Of a stretch of 64,000 nucleotides of DNA, positions 53,298 to 61,948 are shown one piece after another (the first letter of the stretch is position 1; each line of letters starts with the position of its first letter). This DNA comes from Bacillus thuringiensis (GTDB taxonomy: Bacteria > Bacillota > Bacilli > Bacillales > Bacillaceae_G): assembly GCF_001182785.1 (NCBI RefSeq), contig NZ_CP012099.1:1486501-1550500 (forward strand). The letters run 5' to 3'. A program made the position numbers and the translations under genes. The notes beneath the pieces are model-generated. The model was not told where the DNA came from. It was given only the letters and a program-made list of their open reading frames with translations, and did no database searches.

Positions 53298-55994
53298 TTA
53301 GGACTCTGTTGTAACAACAGTACCGTCTGCGTGAGGTGTATCTCCTCCGGTATTTTGGTGTTGCTGTTCTTGTTGTTTCTTAGCTTCTTCTTCAGCTTTT
53401 TTCTTTGCCTCTTCTTCAGCTTTCTTCTTAGCTTCTTCTTCAGCTTTTTTCTTGGCTTCTTCTTCAGCTTTCCTTCTAGCTTCCTCATCAGCTTTCTTTT
53501 GAGCTTCTTCTTGCTGTTTACGTTGTTGTTCTTGTTGCTGTTGTTGTTGTGTCTTAGCCTCTTCTTCAGCTTTTTTCTTAGCTTCGTCTTGTTTTACTTT
53601 ATCTTCATTAGCCTTTTTCTGGGCTTCCTCATCAGCTTTTTTCTTAGCTTCTTCATCGGCCTTTTTCTTAGCCTCTTCTTCAGCTTTTTTCGCATCTGGA
53701 GTTCCACCAGGCGCAGTGAAGGATGCACCAACTGCTGGGCTTGTTCCAGTGCCTTTTTTCGCTACTACAGAGAAGCTGTAAGTAACACCTGGTTTAATAC
53801 CACCAAGAGTAGCTGTCGTACCACTTATTGATAGGCTACCACTTGAACCGTCAGTTGCTTTATAGCTAGCTGCATATGCATCAACTTCTGCAGGTCCAGA
53901 CCAGTTTAGTGTAACTGTGCTAGCGCCATCAAAAGTGACATTTAGACCACTAGGGGCATCTACTTTAATTTGTTTAATTGCATCTTTTTTCGCACCTTTT
54001 ACGTATAACTCTCCGTTTATTTCTTGTACAGAAGAAGGACGTTCAAAGCGTGATTTATCTGTAGCGAATTTGCTCATCATTACTTGGAACATTTGCTGTG
54101 CAATTCTAGTGGAGCGATCACTAACATAATTTTTTGGACCATCTTTTTCGTAACCAGTCCAAACAGCCATTGTGTATTGTGGTGTATATCCAGCAAACCA
54201 GCTATCTCTGTTGGCATCAGCTGGGATGTCATATTTTTGAAGAACTGATTCATCAAAGTTTTGTGTTCCTGTTTTACCTGCTACGTCAACACCTGAAACG
54301 TATGCTGTTGGACCTGTACCACCAGAACCAGGTTTTACTACGTCACGAAGAACGTCAGTAACCATGTAAGCTGTATAGTCTTGCATTGCGCGTTGTTCTT
54401 TAGTTTTAAAGCTTTTCTTTTTCCCGTCCGGGAAGGTTACTTCTTTTACGAAGTGTGGTTTATTATAGTTACCACTATTACCAAAGGTTGCATATGCACC
54501 TGCTACTTCTAGTGGAGAACTATCGTTACTACCGATTGCTGTTGATTCGTAGACTTTTCCTTCTTTAAAGGTCATACCTAAACCTTCAGCGAAGTCTTTT
54601 GACTTATTAAGACCAACTGTTTGTGCTGTCTTTAAAGCTGGAATGTTTAATGACTTTTTCAAAGCTTCACGTAGTGAAACGTCACCTTTGTAACTCTTTG
54701 TTGCATTTTGTATTTTCTTACCATTGGAATACGTATACTCTGAGTCGTTTAATTGATGGTATGTAGACCATTGTAAATTTTCAATTGCTGGACCGTAGTC
54801 GAAAATTGGTTTCATTGTTGAACCAACTTGGCGTTTTAAATCAGTTGCCATATTATGACCTTTGAAAGTAGACTTACTTTCTTTACGTCCAGCACCAATT
54901 GCTCGAACTTCTCCAGACTGTGTATCCATAAATACGAATGACCCTTGGAATTGATCGTCCGGATACTTAATAAGATTGCCATCCATAATTTTGTCGGCGT
55001 AATCTTGAGCATCTTGATCAAGTGTTGTATGAATCGTTAAACCATCCGAACCAATATTTACATCAGGATATTCTTTTTCAACTTCTTTTACAACCGCATC
55101 TAAAAATGCTTGATACTTCATCTCAGTTACTTCTGAAGACGGTTGAAGGCCCTCCGTTACTGGGATCTTAACGGCGTTATTCATTTCTTCTTTTGTTATA
55201 TAACCATGTCGATTCATTAATGATAATACGACATTACGACGATTTGTTGCTCGATCAACATTTTCCTTTTTGGTTGGATCATAAATGTTAGGACCTTGGG
55301 GTAAACCAGCGAGCATTGCAGCTTCATGTAATTGCAAGTCTTTTAAATCTTTACCATAATATTTTTGCGCTGCTGTCGCAATACCGTATGAACGGTTACC
55401 TAAATTAATCTTATTTAAGTACATTTCTAAAATCTCATGTTTAGAGTATTGTTGTTCTAATTTGTAAGATAAGTACCATTCTTGTACTTTTCTCTTAGCA
55501 GTTTTCTCCATCGTTAGAAAATAGTTTTTAACAACTTGCTGTGTAATCGTACTACCACCTTGGGAACCGAAACCACCAGTGACATTTTCCATAACTGCTT
55601 TTGTAGTTCGTTTAAAATCAATTCCACTATGATCATAGAAACGCGAATCCTCAGTTGCAAGGAATGCATTTTCAACTACTTTTGGAATTTGATCATAAGT
55701 AACATGAGTTCGTTTTTCAGCACCGTATTCATAGAAGAAATTTCCGTTTTTATCAAGAAACTTTGTTGATAAAGGATTAACAAGTTTGGATTTGTCTAAT
55801 TTTGGAGCGTCCTTTACCATAACAAAGAAAGCGGAAACGCCGGCTACAAGACCAACGATACCAAGAAGTAGACAACCTATAAGGAATTTCTTGAAAAAGG
55901 AGCCTTTTTTCTTTGGTTTTTCTTCTTTATGTGTTTTTTTCTCTTGATTTTTTACATGATTTCGTTCTGTACGAGAACGATAATTATCTGACAT
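53298..55994 (-). CDS. ponA: Penicillin-binding protein 1A/1B, bifunctional
   Basis: Class A PBP that polymerises and crosslinks peptidoglycan. The 898-residue protein has a basic cytoplasmic start, one transmembrane helix near 36-56, a GT51 transglycosylase domain (EDSRFYDHSGID near 93-104) and a transpeptidase domain with QVGSTMKPIF (catalytic serine, about 392), SLN and GKTGTQ (about 576-581) motifs. A fibronectin III domain covers about 700-785. The last ~110 residues are a low-complexity Lys/Glu/Ala and Gln tail encoded by repeats. AGGTAGGAG precedes the start. recU lies upstream on the same strand, the conserved pair. Confidence 0.96.
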   Translation of the reverse strand: MSDNYRSRTERNHVKNQEKKTHKEEKPKKKGSFFKKFLIGCLLLGIVGLVAGVSAFFVMVKDAPKLDKSKLVNPLSTKFLDKNGNFFYEYGAEKRTHVTYDQIPKVVENAFLATEDSRFYDHSGIDFKRTTKAVMENVTGGFGSQGGSTITQQVVKNYFLTMEKTAKRKVQEWYLSYKLEQQYSKHEILEMYLNKINLGNRSYGIATAAQKYYGKDLKDLQLHEAAMLAGLPQGPNIYDPTKKENVDRATNRRNVVLSLMNRHGYITKEEMNNAVKIPVTEGLQPSSEVTEMKYQAFLDAVVKEVEKEYPDVNIGSDGLTIHTTLDQDAQDYADKIMDGNLIKYPDDQFQGSFVFMDTQSGEVRAIGAGRKESKSTFKGHNMATDLKRQVGSTMKPIFDYGPAIENLQWSTYHQLNDSEYTYSNGKKIQNATKSYKGDVSLREALKKSLNIPALKTAQTVGLNKSKDFAEGLGMTFKEGKVYESTAIGSNDSSPLEVAGAYATFGNSGNYNKPHFVKEVTFPDGKKKSFKTKEQRAMQDYTAYMVTDVLRDVVKPGSGGTGPTAYVSGVDVAGKTGTQNFDESVLQKYDIPADANRDSWFAGYTPQYTMAVWTGYEKDGPKNYVSDRSTRIAQQMFQVMMSKFATDKSRFERPSSVQEINGELYVKGAKKDAIKQIKVDAPSGLNVTFDGASTVTLNWSGPAEVDAYAASYKATDGSSGSLSISGTTATLGGIKPGVTYSFSVVAKKGTGTSPAVGASFTAPGGTPDAKKAEEEAKKKADEEAKKKADEEAQKKANEDKVKQDEAKKKAEEEAKTQQQQQQEQQRKQQEEAQKKADEEARRKAEEEAKKKAEEEAKKKAEEEAKKKAEEEAKKQQEQQHQNTGGDTPHADGTVVTTES

Positions 55995-56060
55995 TATACT
56001 TTCTCCTACCTTTCATTCTCTCCCTCAAAAGTCGAAAAAAGAGCCTTAGTGATGACTCTA

Positions 56061-56663
56061 TCACGAAAAATAAACCGTGTCTAGTACACGGATATAGTCA
56101 ATCCGAGGATGATAACCGCATGATAATAAGGATCCATGCTCTTCTATTTCTTCTTTCGTAATCGACTTGCGTCCACCAGTATTTTGACGATTCCAAAATG
56201 CAATAATATGTTTTGCATCTAATAAATAAAATTCATCAAAAAGTGTAAATTTAATAATAACAAATGCAATTCCATTATGAGCAACCACTTGCTTCATATG
56301 TTCAATTTGATGAAGGTGGAAGTTTTGAAGTGGGAAACTAGTTTTATTTTTTGTTTCCTTCGCTTCAAAATCGATGTATTTCCCTTTGTATACACCGTTG
56401 TAATCTGTTGTAGAAGGTTGTTTAAAATACGCTTCTTTTACCACTGCAGCACTTCGAGCGGGGTAATCTACTTTTACAATTTGAAGAGGTGTAGGTTTTT
56501 TATGTACACATGCAATATTATGGGTTAAGTAATATTGATTTGTTTCATTCAATTCCTCTTCAAGGGACATACCTCTATTACTATAAGTATGTGTTTTTAT
56601 AGGTGTTTTTTGAGGTTGTGAAGCTTGATTATACCTTTTTCCATTTGGGTAACGAATGGTCAT
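56061..56663 (-). CDS. recU: Holliday junction resolvase RecU
   Basis: Resolves recombination intermediates and helps chromosome segregation. The 200-residue protein has nuclease residues in [20 protein letters not shown] near 97-116 (D and ExK motif) followed by [24 protein letters not shown] precedes the ATG at 56663 on the minus strand. The 66 bases before ponA hold no terminator, so recU-ponA are co-transcribed as in B. subtilis. Divergent from yppC with only 40 bases between. Confidence 0.96.
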   Translation of the reverse strand: MTIRYPNGKRYNQASQPQKTPIKTHTYSNRGMSLEEELNETNQYYLTHNIACVHKKPTPLQIVKVDYPARSAAVVKEAYFKQPSTTDYNGVYKGKYIDFEAKETKNKTSFPLQNFHLHQIEHMKQVVAHNGIAFVIIKFTLFDEFYLLDAKHIIAFWNRQNTGGRKSITKEEIEEHGSLLSCGYHPRIDYIRVLDTVYFS

Positions 56664-56703
56664 AGTGTGTCCACTCCCAACTTGTTAAGAATTACTTACA
56701 AAG

Positions 56704-57792
56704 GTGATTATATCAAAAAATGAAAAAAGATGTGACCTTTTTGATGAAAGGTATGATGACTTATTCATGTTTACAGGGAATGATTATATGAAAATTAAAC
56801 AAAATCGAGAAAAAAAGTTTTGTACAGAGGAAGAAAAAGAAATTATTTACAATATTAAAAAGAAAACAGAAATAGCTAATGTGGACAATATTTCTCGGAC
56901 GCAATCTTATCAAGAATATTATTTAAGAAATAGTGAAATCAGGTGGGCCTTTTTAGCGAGTATGGTTTCGAGAAATGCAGGATGGAATATGACTGATTTG
57001 GAAGGGAGATATTATGCTACTATTTTACCTAAAACGGTAAAAAAACATTTATTTCTTCTATACGAACAAGCTAATTGGATTATTTTCTTAGATGCATTTC
57101 CTCAGTTATTATTGTATGAGGAAAGTAAGAAGAGCCGTGCACCTCTCTTTCATTTGTTGCAATATTTCAGTGTATCAATTTTTATGGAAAAAGAATGGTT
57201 ACTTTTCTGGGAAAGAAGAGATATGAATAGGCTTATGACAGCGCTTATTATAAATGAACAAAATAAAATTCAAAAACCAGTCATTGAGAATACATATTTT
57301 AAAAAATATGTATTCCATACTGCACTTTTTAAAGTACAAGAAAGATTTCATATTAGTGCAGTTATCTTCCCAACAATTGAAGGGAGAATGTATGGATTTT
57401 CGGTTTATCAATTTGAAACGTTACAACAGCGTATAGAACTGGGAAAAAAATTAGCATGGTTATTGTTTCATCCGATTTATAATGGTTCGTTTTATAAGTT
57501 TGCATTGCAAACTACACATACTGGGTCTAGAGAAGATTATGAATTTTACGCAAAGAAAACTAGAAAATCTTGTACGCCAGCACTTAGAGATGTTTATTCT
57601 GTTGTTTCACATGAAGAAATAAAAATGAGAGATTGGTTTTGTGCAAATATGAAAATGAATGTGCTATTTGTACTTGAAGAACCTAAAGGGGAAGTTAATA
57701 TAACAGAATGGTATAGAAGAAAGAGGGAACAAATCTATAGGATATCTATCATAAATCGTTTTGCTAAAAGGATGGATGAGTTCATGATATAA
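56704..57792 (+). CDS. yppC: YppC-like protein (DUF2515)
   Basis: A protein of up to 362 residues with DUF2515-type segments NVDNISRTQSYQEYYLRN, WAFLASMVSRNAGWNMTDL and FHTALFKVQERFHISAVIFP. It is the neighbour of recU in B. subtilis as well. The start is uncertain: GTG 56704 has a weak AAAGG, and ATG 56788 (after AGGGAATG) would give a protein 28 residues shorter. No membrane helix is clear and function is unknown. A strong terminator follows. Confidence 0.8.
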   Translation: MIISKNEKRCDLFDERYDDLFMFTGNDYMKIKQNREKKFCTEEEKEIIYNIKKKTEIANVDNISRTQSYQEYYLRNSEIRWAFLASMVSRNAGWNMTDLEGRYYATILPKTVKKHLFLLYEQANWIIFLDAFPQLLLYEESKKSRAPLFHLLQYFSVSIFMEKEWLLFWERRDMNRLMTALIINEQNKIQKPVIENTYFKKYVFHTALFKVQERFHISAVIFPTIEGRMYGFSVYQFETLQQRIELGKKLAWLLFHPIYNGSFYKFALQTTHTGSREDYEFYAKKTRKSCTPALRDVYSVVSHEEIKMRDWFCANMKMNVLFVLEEPKGEVNITEWYRRKREQIYRISIINRFAKRMDEFMI

Positions 57793-57797
57793 TAAAA

Positions 57798-57838
57798 AAG
57801 AAGTCCCGTCTTCCATTTTGAAGACGGGACTTCTTAAT
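57798..57838 (+). terminator. Intrinsic terminator of yppC
   Basis: AAGAAGTCCCGTCTTC pairs with GAAGACGGGACTTCTT (16 bp, 6-base loop); the T-run is short (TTCTTAATTT). Confidence 0.85.
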
Positions 57839-57869
57839 TTGAAATAATCCTGCTATGCTTGCTACGACT

Positions 57870-57903
57870 TTAATCTCAAAACGTAATGCTAGTAGGAGAT
57901 TAA
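57870..57903. repeat. Inverted repeat near sspM
   Basis: TTAATCTC and GAGATTAA form an 8-bp inverted repeat with an 18-base loop, 41 bases beyond the sspM stop. It may be the sspM terminator (no clean T-run) or part of another dispersed element. Nothing else is seen between 57840 and 57943. Confidence 0.45.
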
Positions 57904-57943
57904 GGGTGACTAGAAATTTAACCGTTCGTAATAAAGTCTCGCT

Positions 57944-58048
57944 TTATGTAGCAGGGAAGTTTGGACCATCTAGCTTTGGATTGCCAGTCTCGGGTTTATT
58001 TTGTTGTTTGTTTTGTTTTTTCTTTTTTTCATTTTTGTTCTTTGCCAT
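57944..58048 (-). CDS. sspM: Small acid-soluble spore protein M
   Basis: A 34-residue, very basic, lysine- and asparagine-rich protein: MAKNKNEKKKKQNKQQNKPE, ending with GNPKLDGPNFPAT. Length and the C-terminal LxGPNxPxT pattern match B. subtilis SspM as I remember it, and sspM lies in the same ypp cluster. AAGGAGGTG is 9 bases before the ATG on the minus strand. Expected in the forespore under sigma-G; I could not define the promoter. Too short for standard ORF cut-offs. Confidence 0.72.
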   Translation of the reverse strand: MAKNKNEKKKKQNKQQNKPETGNPKLDGPNFPAT

Positions 58049-58208
58049 TGTAATACACCTCCTTTTTGTATTGTTACCATTTCTATAAATGACATACGAA
58101 ATGATTTCTTTGACGAATAACAACTAGTTTTGTCATGTGGGCAGGAGTGGTGAATCATTCGGCGAAATTACATGACAAAGGAAAAGCAAAGAAGGAGGCG
58201 TTTTGTAT

Positions 58209-58451
58209 ATGGCGATGGTTCAGAAGGAAGATGTAATGAAAAAAATGGATCAAATGTTAAGTTCTCTCGATTTGCTGGAAATGAATATAGGGATTAGAAT
58301 GAATCATGCATTAAAGGGTGCGAGTGAAAAAATATGCAATAAGATAGAAATAACAGAAATGCATATTGAACATATGGAAAATAAATTAGTGCATCACGAA
58401 GAAAAAGGGAATTGGGTAAAGACATTTCAAAACGTCGTAGTGAGTGCATAA
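58209..58451 (+). CDS. yppD: Small helical protein in the place of yppD
   Basis: An 80-residue protein predicted to be mostly helical (MKKMDQMLSSLDLLEMNIGI, then KICNKIEITEMHIEHMENKL). GGAGGCG precedes ATG 58209; ATG 58203 does not have proper spacing. It lies between yppC/sspM and yppE, so yppD is the expected gene. I cannot confirm similarity, so the symbol is positional. yppE follows after 15 bases. Confidence 0.55.
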   Translation: MAMVQKEDVMKKMDQMLSSLDLLEMNIGIRMNHALKGASEKICNKIEITEMHIEHMENKLVHHEEKGNWVKTFQNVVVSA

Positions 58452-58466
58452 TAAGGTGGGAAAGAA

Positions 58467-58811
58467 ATGAAGAATGAAGCATTAATACAGTCTTCAGAAA
58501 AACTCATGCAGTATAATAATGAAGCGAATGTAAAAAAAAGAGAACTGATTGAATACGATTTTTATAAGGATATGAAACCGTTTGTAGATATGGTAGATGA
58601 GGAATTAGAGAAGTGGAAAGAATTAGCTTATACGTGGATTAAAGAAGAAAAGCCAAAGTATATACATGTACAGCAAATTGATCAAGTATACGATAATTTA
58701 CAAACGAATGTGTTACAATGCTTTGTAAATAAAGGTAAAGGTAAACGATTCTTTGAAACACACCAAGCCGTTTCGTATACTTTGCAAAATATAGTTGAGC
58801 AATGTAAATAA
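58467..58811 (+). CDS. yppE: YppE-like protein (DUF1798)
   Basis: A 114-residue acidic helical protein with DUF1798 features (FYKDMKPFVDMVDEELEKWK and RFFETHQAVSYTLQNIVEQ). AAGGTGGG lies before ATG 58467. B. subtilis YppE has the same size, a four-helix bundle of unknown function. Likely co-transcribed with the preceding small gene and convergent with yppF. Confidence 0.8.
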   Translation: MKNEALIQSSEKLMQYNNEANVKKRELIEYDFYKDMKPFVDMVDEELEKWKELAYTWIKEEKPKYIHVQQIDQVYDNLQTNVLQCFVNKGKGKRFFETHQAVSYTLQNIVEQCK

Positions 58812-58840
58812 CAAGAGGGAGAACCCTCTTGTTATTTTTA
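58807..58840. terminator. Bidirectional terminator between yppE and yppF
   Basis: AATAACAAGAGGG and CCCTCTTGTTATT form a perfect 13-bp stem with AGAA loop; TTTTTA follows on plus. Both genes end in it. Confidence 0.93.
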
Positions 58841-59029
58841 TGCTTCTGTCATTGTTGTAGGTTTTGTTGCGCCGTTTATTTCTAATTCTTTTATTAATGT
58901 TCGATAATCTGATATGCATATTTTTCCTTCAAGATACCAATGTCTCGCAAAGTCTAATAATTCATTTGCATTCTCTGTGCAATACCCCTTTTTTTGAGAA
59001 AACGCTTGTTTTAAATCCCCTAATACCAT
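58838..59029 (-). CDS. yppF: YppF-like protein
   Basis: A 63-residue protein with ENANELLDFARHWYLEGKIC and ISDYRTLIKELEINGA, which match the YppF family (ANELLDFAR and Y-R-L-ELE). GGGGGAGGA precedes the ATG at 59029 on the minus strand. Function unknown. Shares its terminator with yppE. Confidence 0.8.
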   Translation of the reverse strand: MVLGDLKQAFSQKKGYCTENANELLDFARHWYLEGKICISDYRTLIKELEINGATKPTTMTEA

Positions 59030-59141
59030 GTTGATTCCTCCCCCATGAGAATCTTCTTCTTAATTATCATAGCATGGAAGGGTTTTCTTTCTTAATTTTT
59101 TAAAAATTTAAACTTCCGACAAAAATAGACAGATACTCCAT

Positions 59142-59172
59142 CACACATATTATTTTATAGGTACATATTATA
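59142..59172 (+). promoter_or_regulatory. Candidate sigma-K promoter of yppG
   Basis: CATATTATA (59164-59172) fits the sigma-K -10 CATANNNTA, and an AC at 59145 in a CACACA context lies 17 bases upstream as -35. Consistent with late mother-cell expression of a coat-like protein. Confidence 0.45.
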
Positions 59173-59206
59173 TATGTAGAAACTTATGTAAAGGAGGAGA
59201 GAATGC

Positions 59207-59794
59207 ATGTTTCAACAACCTAACGTATATCAGCAAACGAATCCATATGCACAGCAAAATATGTACCAATATAATACGGATACATATTTACGGTATAATA
59301 TGTATCCTTTCGAGCCTTATTATGGAAATCAAAATTATTATCAACCGTTTGAAGTGTCATTTATGAATCAAGCTCAACAACCACAACAGCAGCAATCTTA
59401 TGTGAATCAAGCTCAACAACCACAACAGCAGCAACCTTATGTGAATCAGGCTCAACAACCTTATGTGAATCAAGCTCAACAATCACAAGCTCAGCAACCA
59501 TACATGAATCAACAACAGCAGCAGCCTTATATGAATTCGCAATATTATATGCCACCACCAACGGCCTATGCTAATCAACAAGGGATGTTTTATCCACCAA
59601 AACAACCGTATCCGACGCAGAGTAAACAAAAGCAACAACAGCCAAGTCAGTTTTCTAGTTTTGTTTCTCAATTTAAAACATCAGATGGTAACTATGATGT
59701 AAATAAAATGATGAATACAGCTGGACAAATGATGAATGCGATGAATCAGGTGACAGGTATTGTAAAGCAAGTTGGAGGTTTTTTTGGTAAGTAA
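59207..59794 (+). CDS. yppG: YppG-like Gln/Pro/Tyr-rich protein, probable coat component
   Basis: A 195-residue low-complexity protein. Residues about 53-115 contain tandem copies of NQAQQPQQQQSYV and shorter variants, while the C-terminal 50 residues (FSSFVSQFKTSDGNYDVNKM, then GIVKQVGGFFGK) are the conserved YppG end. Gln, Tyr, Met and Pro richness resembles spore coat proteins, and the next gene is cotD. AAAGGAGGAG precedes the start region; ATG 59207 sets the frame. Repeat number may vary between strains. Confidence 0.78.
   Translation: MFQQPNVYQQTNPYAQQNMYQYNTDTYLRYNMYPFEPYYGNQNYYQPFEVSFMNQAQQPQQQQSYVNQAQQPQQQQPYVNQAQQPYVNQAQQSQAQQPYMNQQQQQPYMNSQYYMPPPTAYANQQGMFYPPKQPYPTQSKQKQQQPSQFSSFVSQFKTSDGNYDVNKMMNTAGQMMNAMNQVTGIVKQVGGFFGK
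59387..59545 (+). repeat. Tandem repeats inside yppG (possible VNTR)
   Basis: Two near-identical 36-base units (AATCAAGCTCAACAACCACA, continuing ACAGCAGCAA) are followed by shorter, degenerate copies of AATCAAGCTCAACAA plus CCTTATGTG. All units keep the reading frame. Confidence 0.75.
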
Positions 59795-59949
59795 TGTTGA
59801 AGGGTTGTCTATGAAAGTATTGTATATGAAATAAAGGACTAGACAAATTTCCTTGTAATAAATGGGTATATATAACAAACGGCTTTCTCTCTTTTCTCAT
59901 ACTGTAAAGTGTAATCAGATTTTTTTAACGAGAGAGGAGAGAAAAAACT

Positions 59950-60378
59950 ATGCATCATTGTCATCCTTGCTTTGGAGGGCATAAGCCTACAGGACCTATT
60001 TGTACAACTGCTCCTGTCATTCATCCGACGAAACAATGCGTAACACACTCTTTTTCAACAACGGTGGTGCCACACATTTTCCCAACACATACAACACATG
60101 TACACCATCAACAAATTAAAAACCAAAACTTCTTCCCACAAACAAATTCAAATGTAAATGTTGTGGACCCAATCGATCCAGGATTTGGTGGCGGATGTGG
60201 ACCGTGTGGCCATGGCCATCATCATCATCATCACGGACATCAAATTTCTCCATTTGGACCAGGACCGAATGTGTCACCGTTTGGACCAGGACCAAATGTA
60301 TCACCATTTTTACCAAACAATGTATCGCCAATTGGTCCAAATATCGGACCAAACGTTGGTGGAATATTTAAAAAGTAA
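59950..60378 (+). CDS. cotD: Spore coat protein D homologue
   Basis: A 142-residue His-, Cys-, Pro- and Gly-rich protein. The start MHHCHPCF and the segment HSFSTTVVPHIFPTHTTHV match CotD of B. subtilis (inner coat). Here it is longer: a GGGCGPCGHGHHHHHH stretch and tandem SPFGPGPNV units follow. GAGAGGAGAG precedes ATG 59950. Cysteines and histidines may crosslink or bind metal; that is inference. Terminator at 60389. Confidence 0.85.
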   Translation: MHHCHPCFGGHKPTGPICTTAPVIHPTKQCVTHSFSTTVVPHIFPTHTTHVHHQQIKNQNFFPQTNSNVNVVDPIDPGFGGGCGPCGHGHHHHHHGHQISPFGPGPNVSPFGPGPNVSPFLPNNVSPIGPNIGPNVGGIFKK

Positions 60379-60388
60379 ATGATATGTT

Positions 60389-60418
60389 AGAACTAGCGAA
60401 ATGCTAGTTCTTTTTTTG
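60389..60418 (+). terminator. Intrinsic terminator of cotD
   Basis: AGAACTAGC pairs with GCTAGTTCT (loop GAAAT), then TTTTTTG. Confidence 0.92.
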
Positions 60419-60434
60419 TAATTGGAGTGTTGAT

Positions 60435-60989
60435 ATGAAAGTTATTGCAGTAACAGGATATAAGCCATTTGAACTTGGAATATTTAAAAATGATCATCCA
60501 GGGGTGGAGTGTATAAAGAAGGCATTACACCGTAAATTAACCACTTTTGTAGAAGATGGTTTAGAGTGGGTTATAATAAGCGGTCAGTTAGGTGTAGAAT
60601 TATGGGCTGCTGAAGTTGTTTTTGAAATTCAAATAGAATATCCAGATTTAAAATTAGCGGTATTCACTCCGTTTTTAGAACAAGAAGAAAGTTGGAAAGA
60701 AGATAATCGTGAATATTACGAATTTATTCTCTCCCAAGCAGACCATGTTGATAGTATCACGAAAAGGAAGTATGAAAGTCCAGAGCAATTTAAATTAAAA
60801 AATCAATTTTTTATTGAAAAAAGTGATGCGCTTTTAGCGGTATACGATGAAGAAAAACCAGGAAGCCCCAAATATATTGTAGAAGCAGCAAAGAAAAAAG
60901 GGGAAATAGAAAATTATCACAGTTATTTCATTCTTTTTTCTGATTTACAAGATATAATAGAAGAGGAACAGTGGAATAATGCAGAGTAA
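60435..60989 (+). CDS. ypsA: YpsA, SLOG-superfamily protein (DUF1273)
   Basis: A 184-residue protein of the YpsA family: [15 protein letters not shown] at the start, [17 protein letters not shown] near 49-65 with the SLOG-type glycine-rich turn, and [18 protein letters not shown] near 134-151. SLOG proteins bind nucleotide-derived ligands; YpsA has been tied to cell division in Gram-positives. It precedes gpsB, also a division gene, as in B. subtilis. Weak GGAGTG site before ATG 60435. Confidence 0.92.
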   Translation: MKVIAVTGYKPFELGIFKNDHPGVECIKKALHRKLTTFVEDGLEWVIISGQLGVELWAAEVVFEIQIEYPDLKLAVFTPFLEQEESWKEDNREYYEFILSQADHVDSITKRKYESPEQFKLKNQFFIEKSDALLAVYDEEKPGSPKYIVEAAKKKGEIENYHSYFILFSDLQDIIEEEQWNNAE

Positions 60990-61086
60990 TATGTAATATA
61001 GTACTCGTATATATGATTGACAAAAAGCATTGTTTCTGAAAAAATTTAGTTAATGAAAGTTTTGGTAAAAATTTGAGGTGAAGAAA

Positions 61087-61422
61087 ATGATTTCGGATAA
61101 AATTAAATTAACAGCGAAAGATATTTTAGAAAAAGAATTTAAAACAGGTATGAGAGGTTATCAGCAAGAAGAAGTAGACAAGTTTCTTGATATGATCATT
61201 AAAGATTATGAAGCTTTCCACAAAGAGTTTGAGCAATTAAAGCAACAAAATGCTCGTTTAAAGCGTGAATTAGAGGAACAAAAACTAGCAGTAACGCAAG
61301 TTCCACAACAACCTGTACAAACACCAGTTGCACAACCGGTTTATAACAACACGAATACGGATATTTTAAAACGCTTATCTAACTTAGAAAAAGCTGTATT
61401 TGGAAGTAAGTTATACGAATGA
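61087..61422 (+). CDS. gpsB: Cell division adaptor GpsB
   Basis: DivIVA-like adaptor that moves the bifunctional PBP (ponA product) between septum and side wall. The 111-residue protein has the N-terminal membrane and PBP-binding motif [20 protein letters not shown] near 19-38, a coiled coil to about 70, a Pro/Gln linker and a C-terminal hexamerisation helix ([17 protein letters not shown]). ATG 61087 follows GAGGTG; GTG 61078 lies within that site. Confidence 0.95.
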
Positions 61423-61466
61423 TGTAAGGTGGGAAAAGGTTTAAGCATTTTACATAGAAAAAAACG

Positions 61467-61495
61467 TTGCAAAATCTTTTTGTTTCCACTATACT
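61467..61495 (+). promoter_or_regulatory. Promoter of rnpB
   Basis: TTGCAA (61467-61472), 17-base spacer, TATACT (61490-61495), placing the start at about 61502-61503, where the RNA begins. Confidence 0.85.
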
Positions 61496-61502
61496 AATGG
61501 AT

Positions 61503-61914
61503 GTCATAACGTTTGGGTAATCGCTGCAACGCCAACGTTGTAGAGGAAAGTCCATGCTCGCACGGCCTGAGATGGCTGTAGTGTTCGTGCCTAGCCAATT
61601 CATAAGCTAGGGTATTCTGGCTGTAAGGCTGGTTTAACGGCAGGGAAAAAACCTAAGTCCTTTCGGATATGGTTTGACTACCTTTAAAGTGCCACAGTGA
61701 CGAAGTCCTTGAAGAAATGATAGGAGTGGAACGAGGTAAACCCCACGAGCGAGAAACCCAAATAATGGTAGGGGAATCTTTTCCAAGGAAATGAACGACG
61801 GGAAAGGACAGGTTTTATAACCTGTAGATAGATGATTGCCACCGGAGTACGAGGCGTGGGCCGTTTGTAGTACAAAGGAACAGAACATGGCTTACAGAAC
61901 GTTATGAACCAACT
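61503..61914 (+). ncRNA. rnpB: RNase P RNA, class B
   Basis: Catalytic RNA of RNase P, which trims the 5' leader of tRNA precursors. About 412 bases align by eye with B. subtilis rnpB: GGGTAATCGCTGCA near the 5' end, TAGAGGAAAGTCCATGCTCG (P4 5' side region), CACAGTGACGAAGTC, CGAGCGAGAAACCCAAAT, TAGATAGATGATTGCC, and near the 3' end GAACATGGCTTACAGAACG (P4 3' side). These class B landmarks are typical of low-GC Gram-positives. It sits between gpsB and ypsC as in B. subtilis, with its own promoter and terminator. End points are estimated to within a few bases. Confidence 0.97.
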
Positions 61915-61926
61915 ATGAAATAACTC

Positions 61927-61948
61927 AGCTCTCCTTTGTTAGAGGAGG
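61927..61948 (+). terminator. Intrinsic terminator of rnpB
   Basis: AGCTCTCCT and AGGAGGGCT pair around TTGTTAG with G-U pairs, then TTTTTA. Confidence 0.85.

Noticed and set aside
53331..53831. Plus-strand ORF of 166 residues rich in Phe, Leu and Ser
   Set aside because: It is the complement of the repetitive Lys/Glu/Ala tail of ponA; no ribosome site and no family features beyond low complexity.
59387..59545. CRISPR-like array
   Set aside because: The repeats are contiguous, in frame and code for Gln-rich protein; no unique spacers are present.
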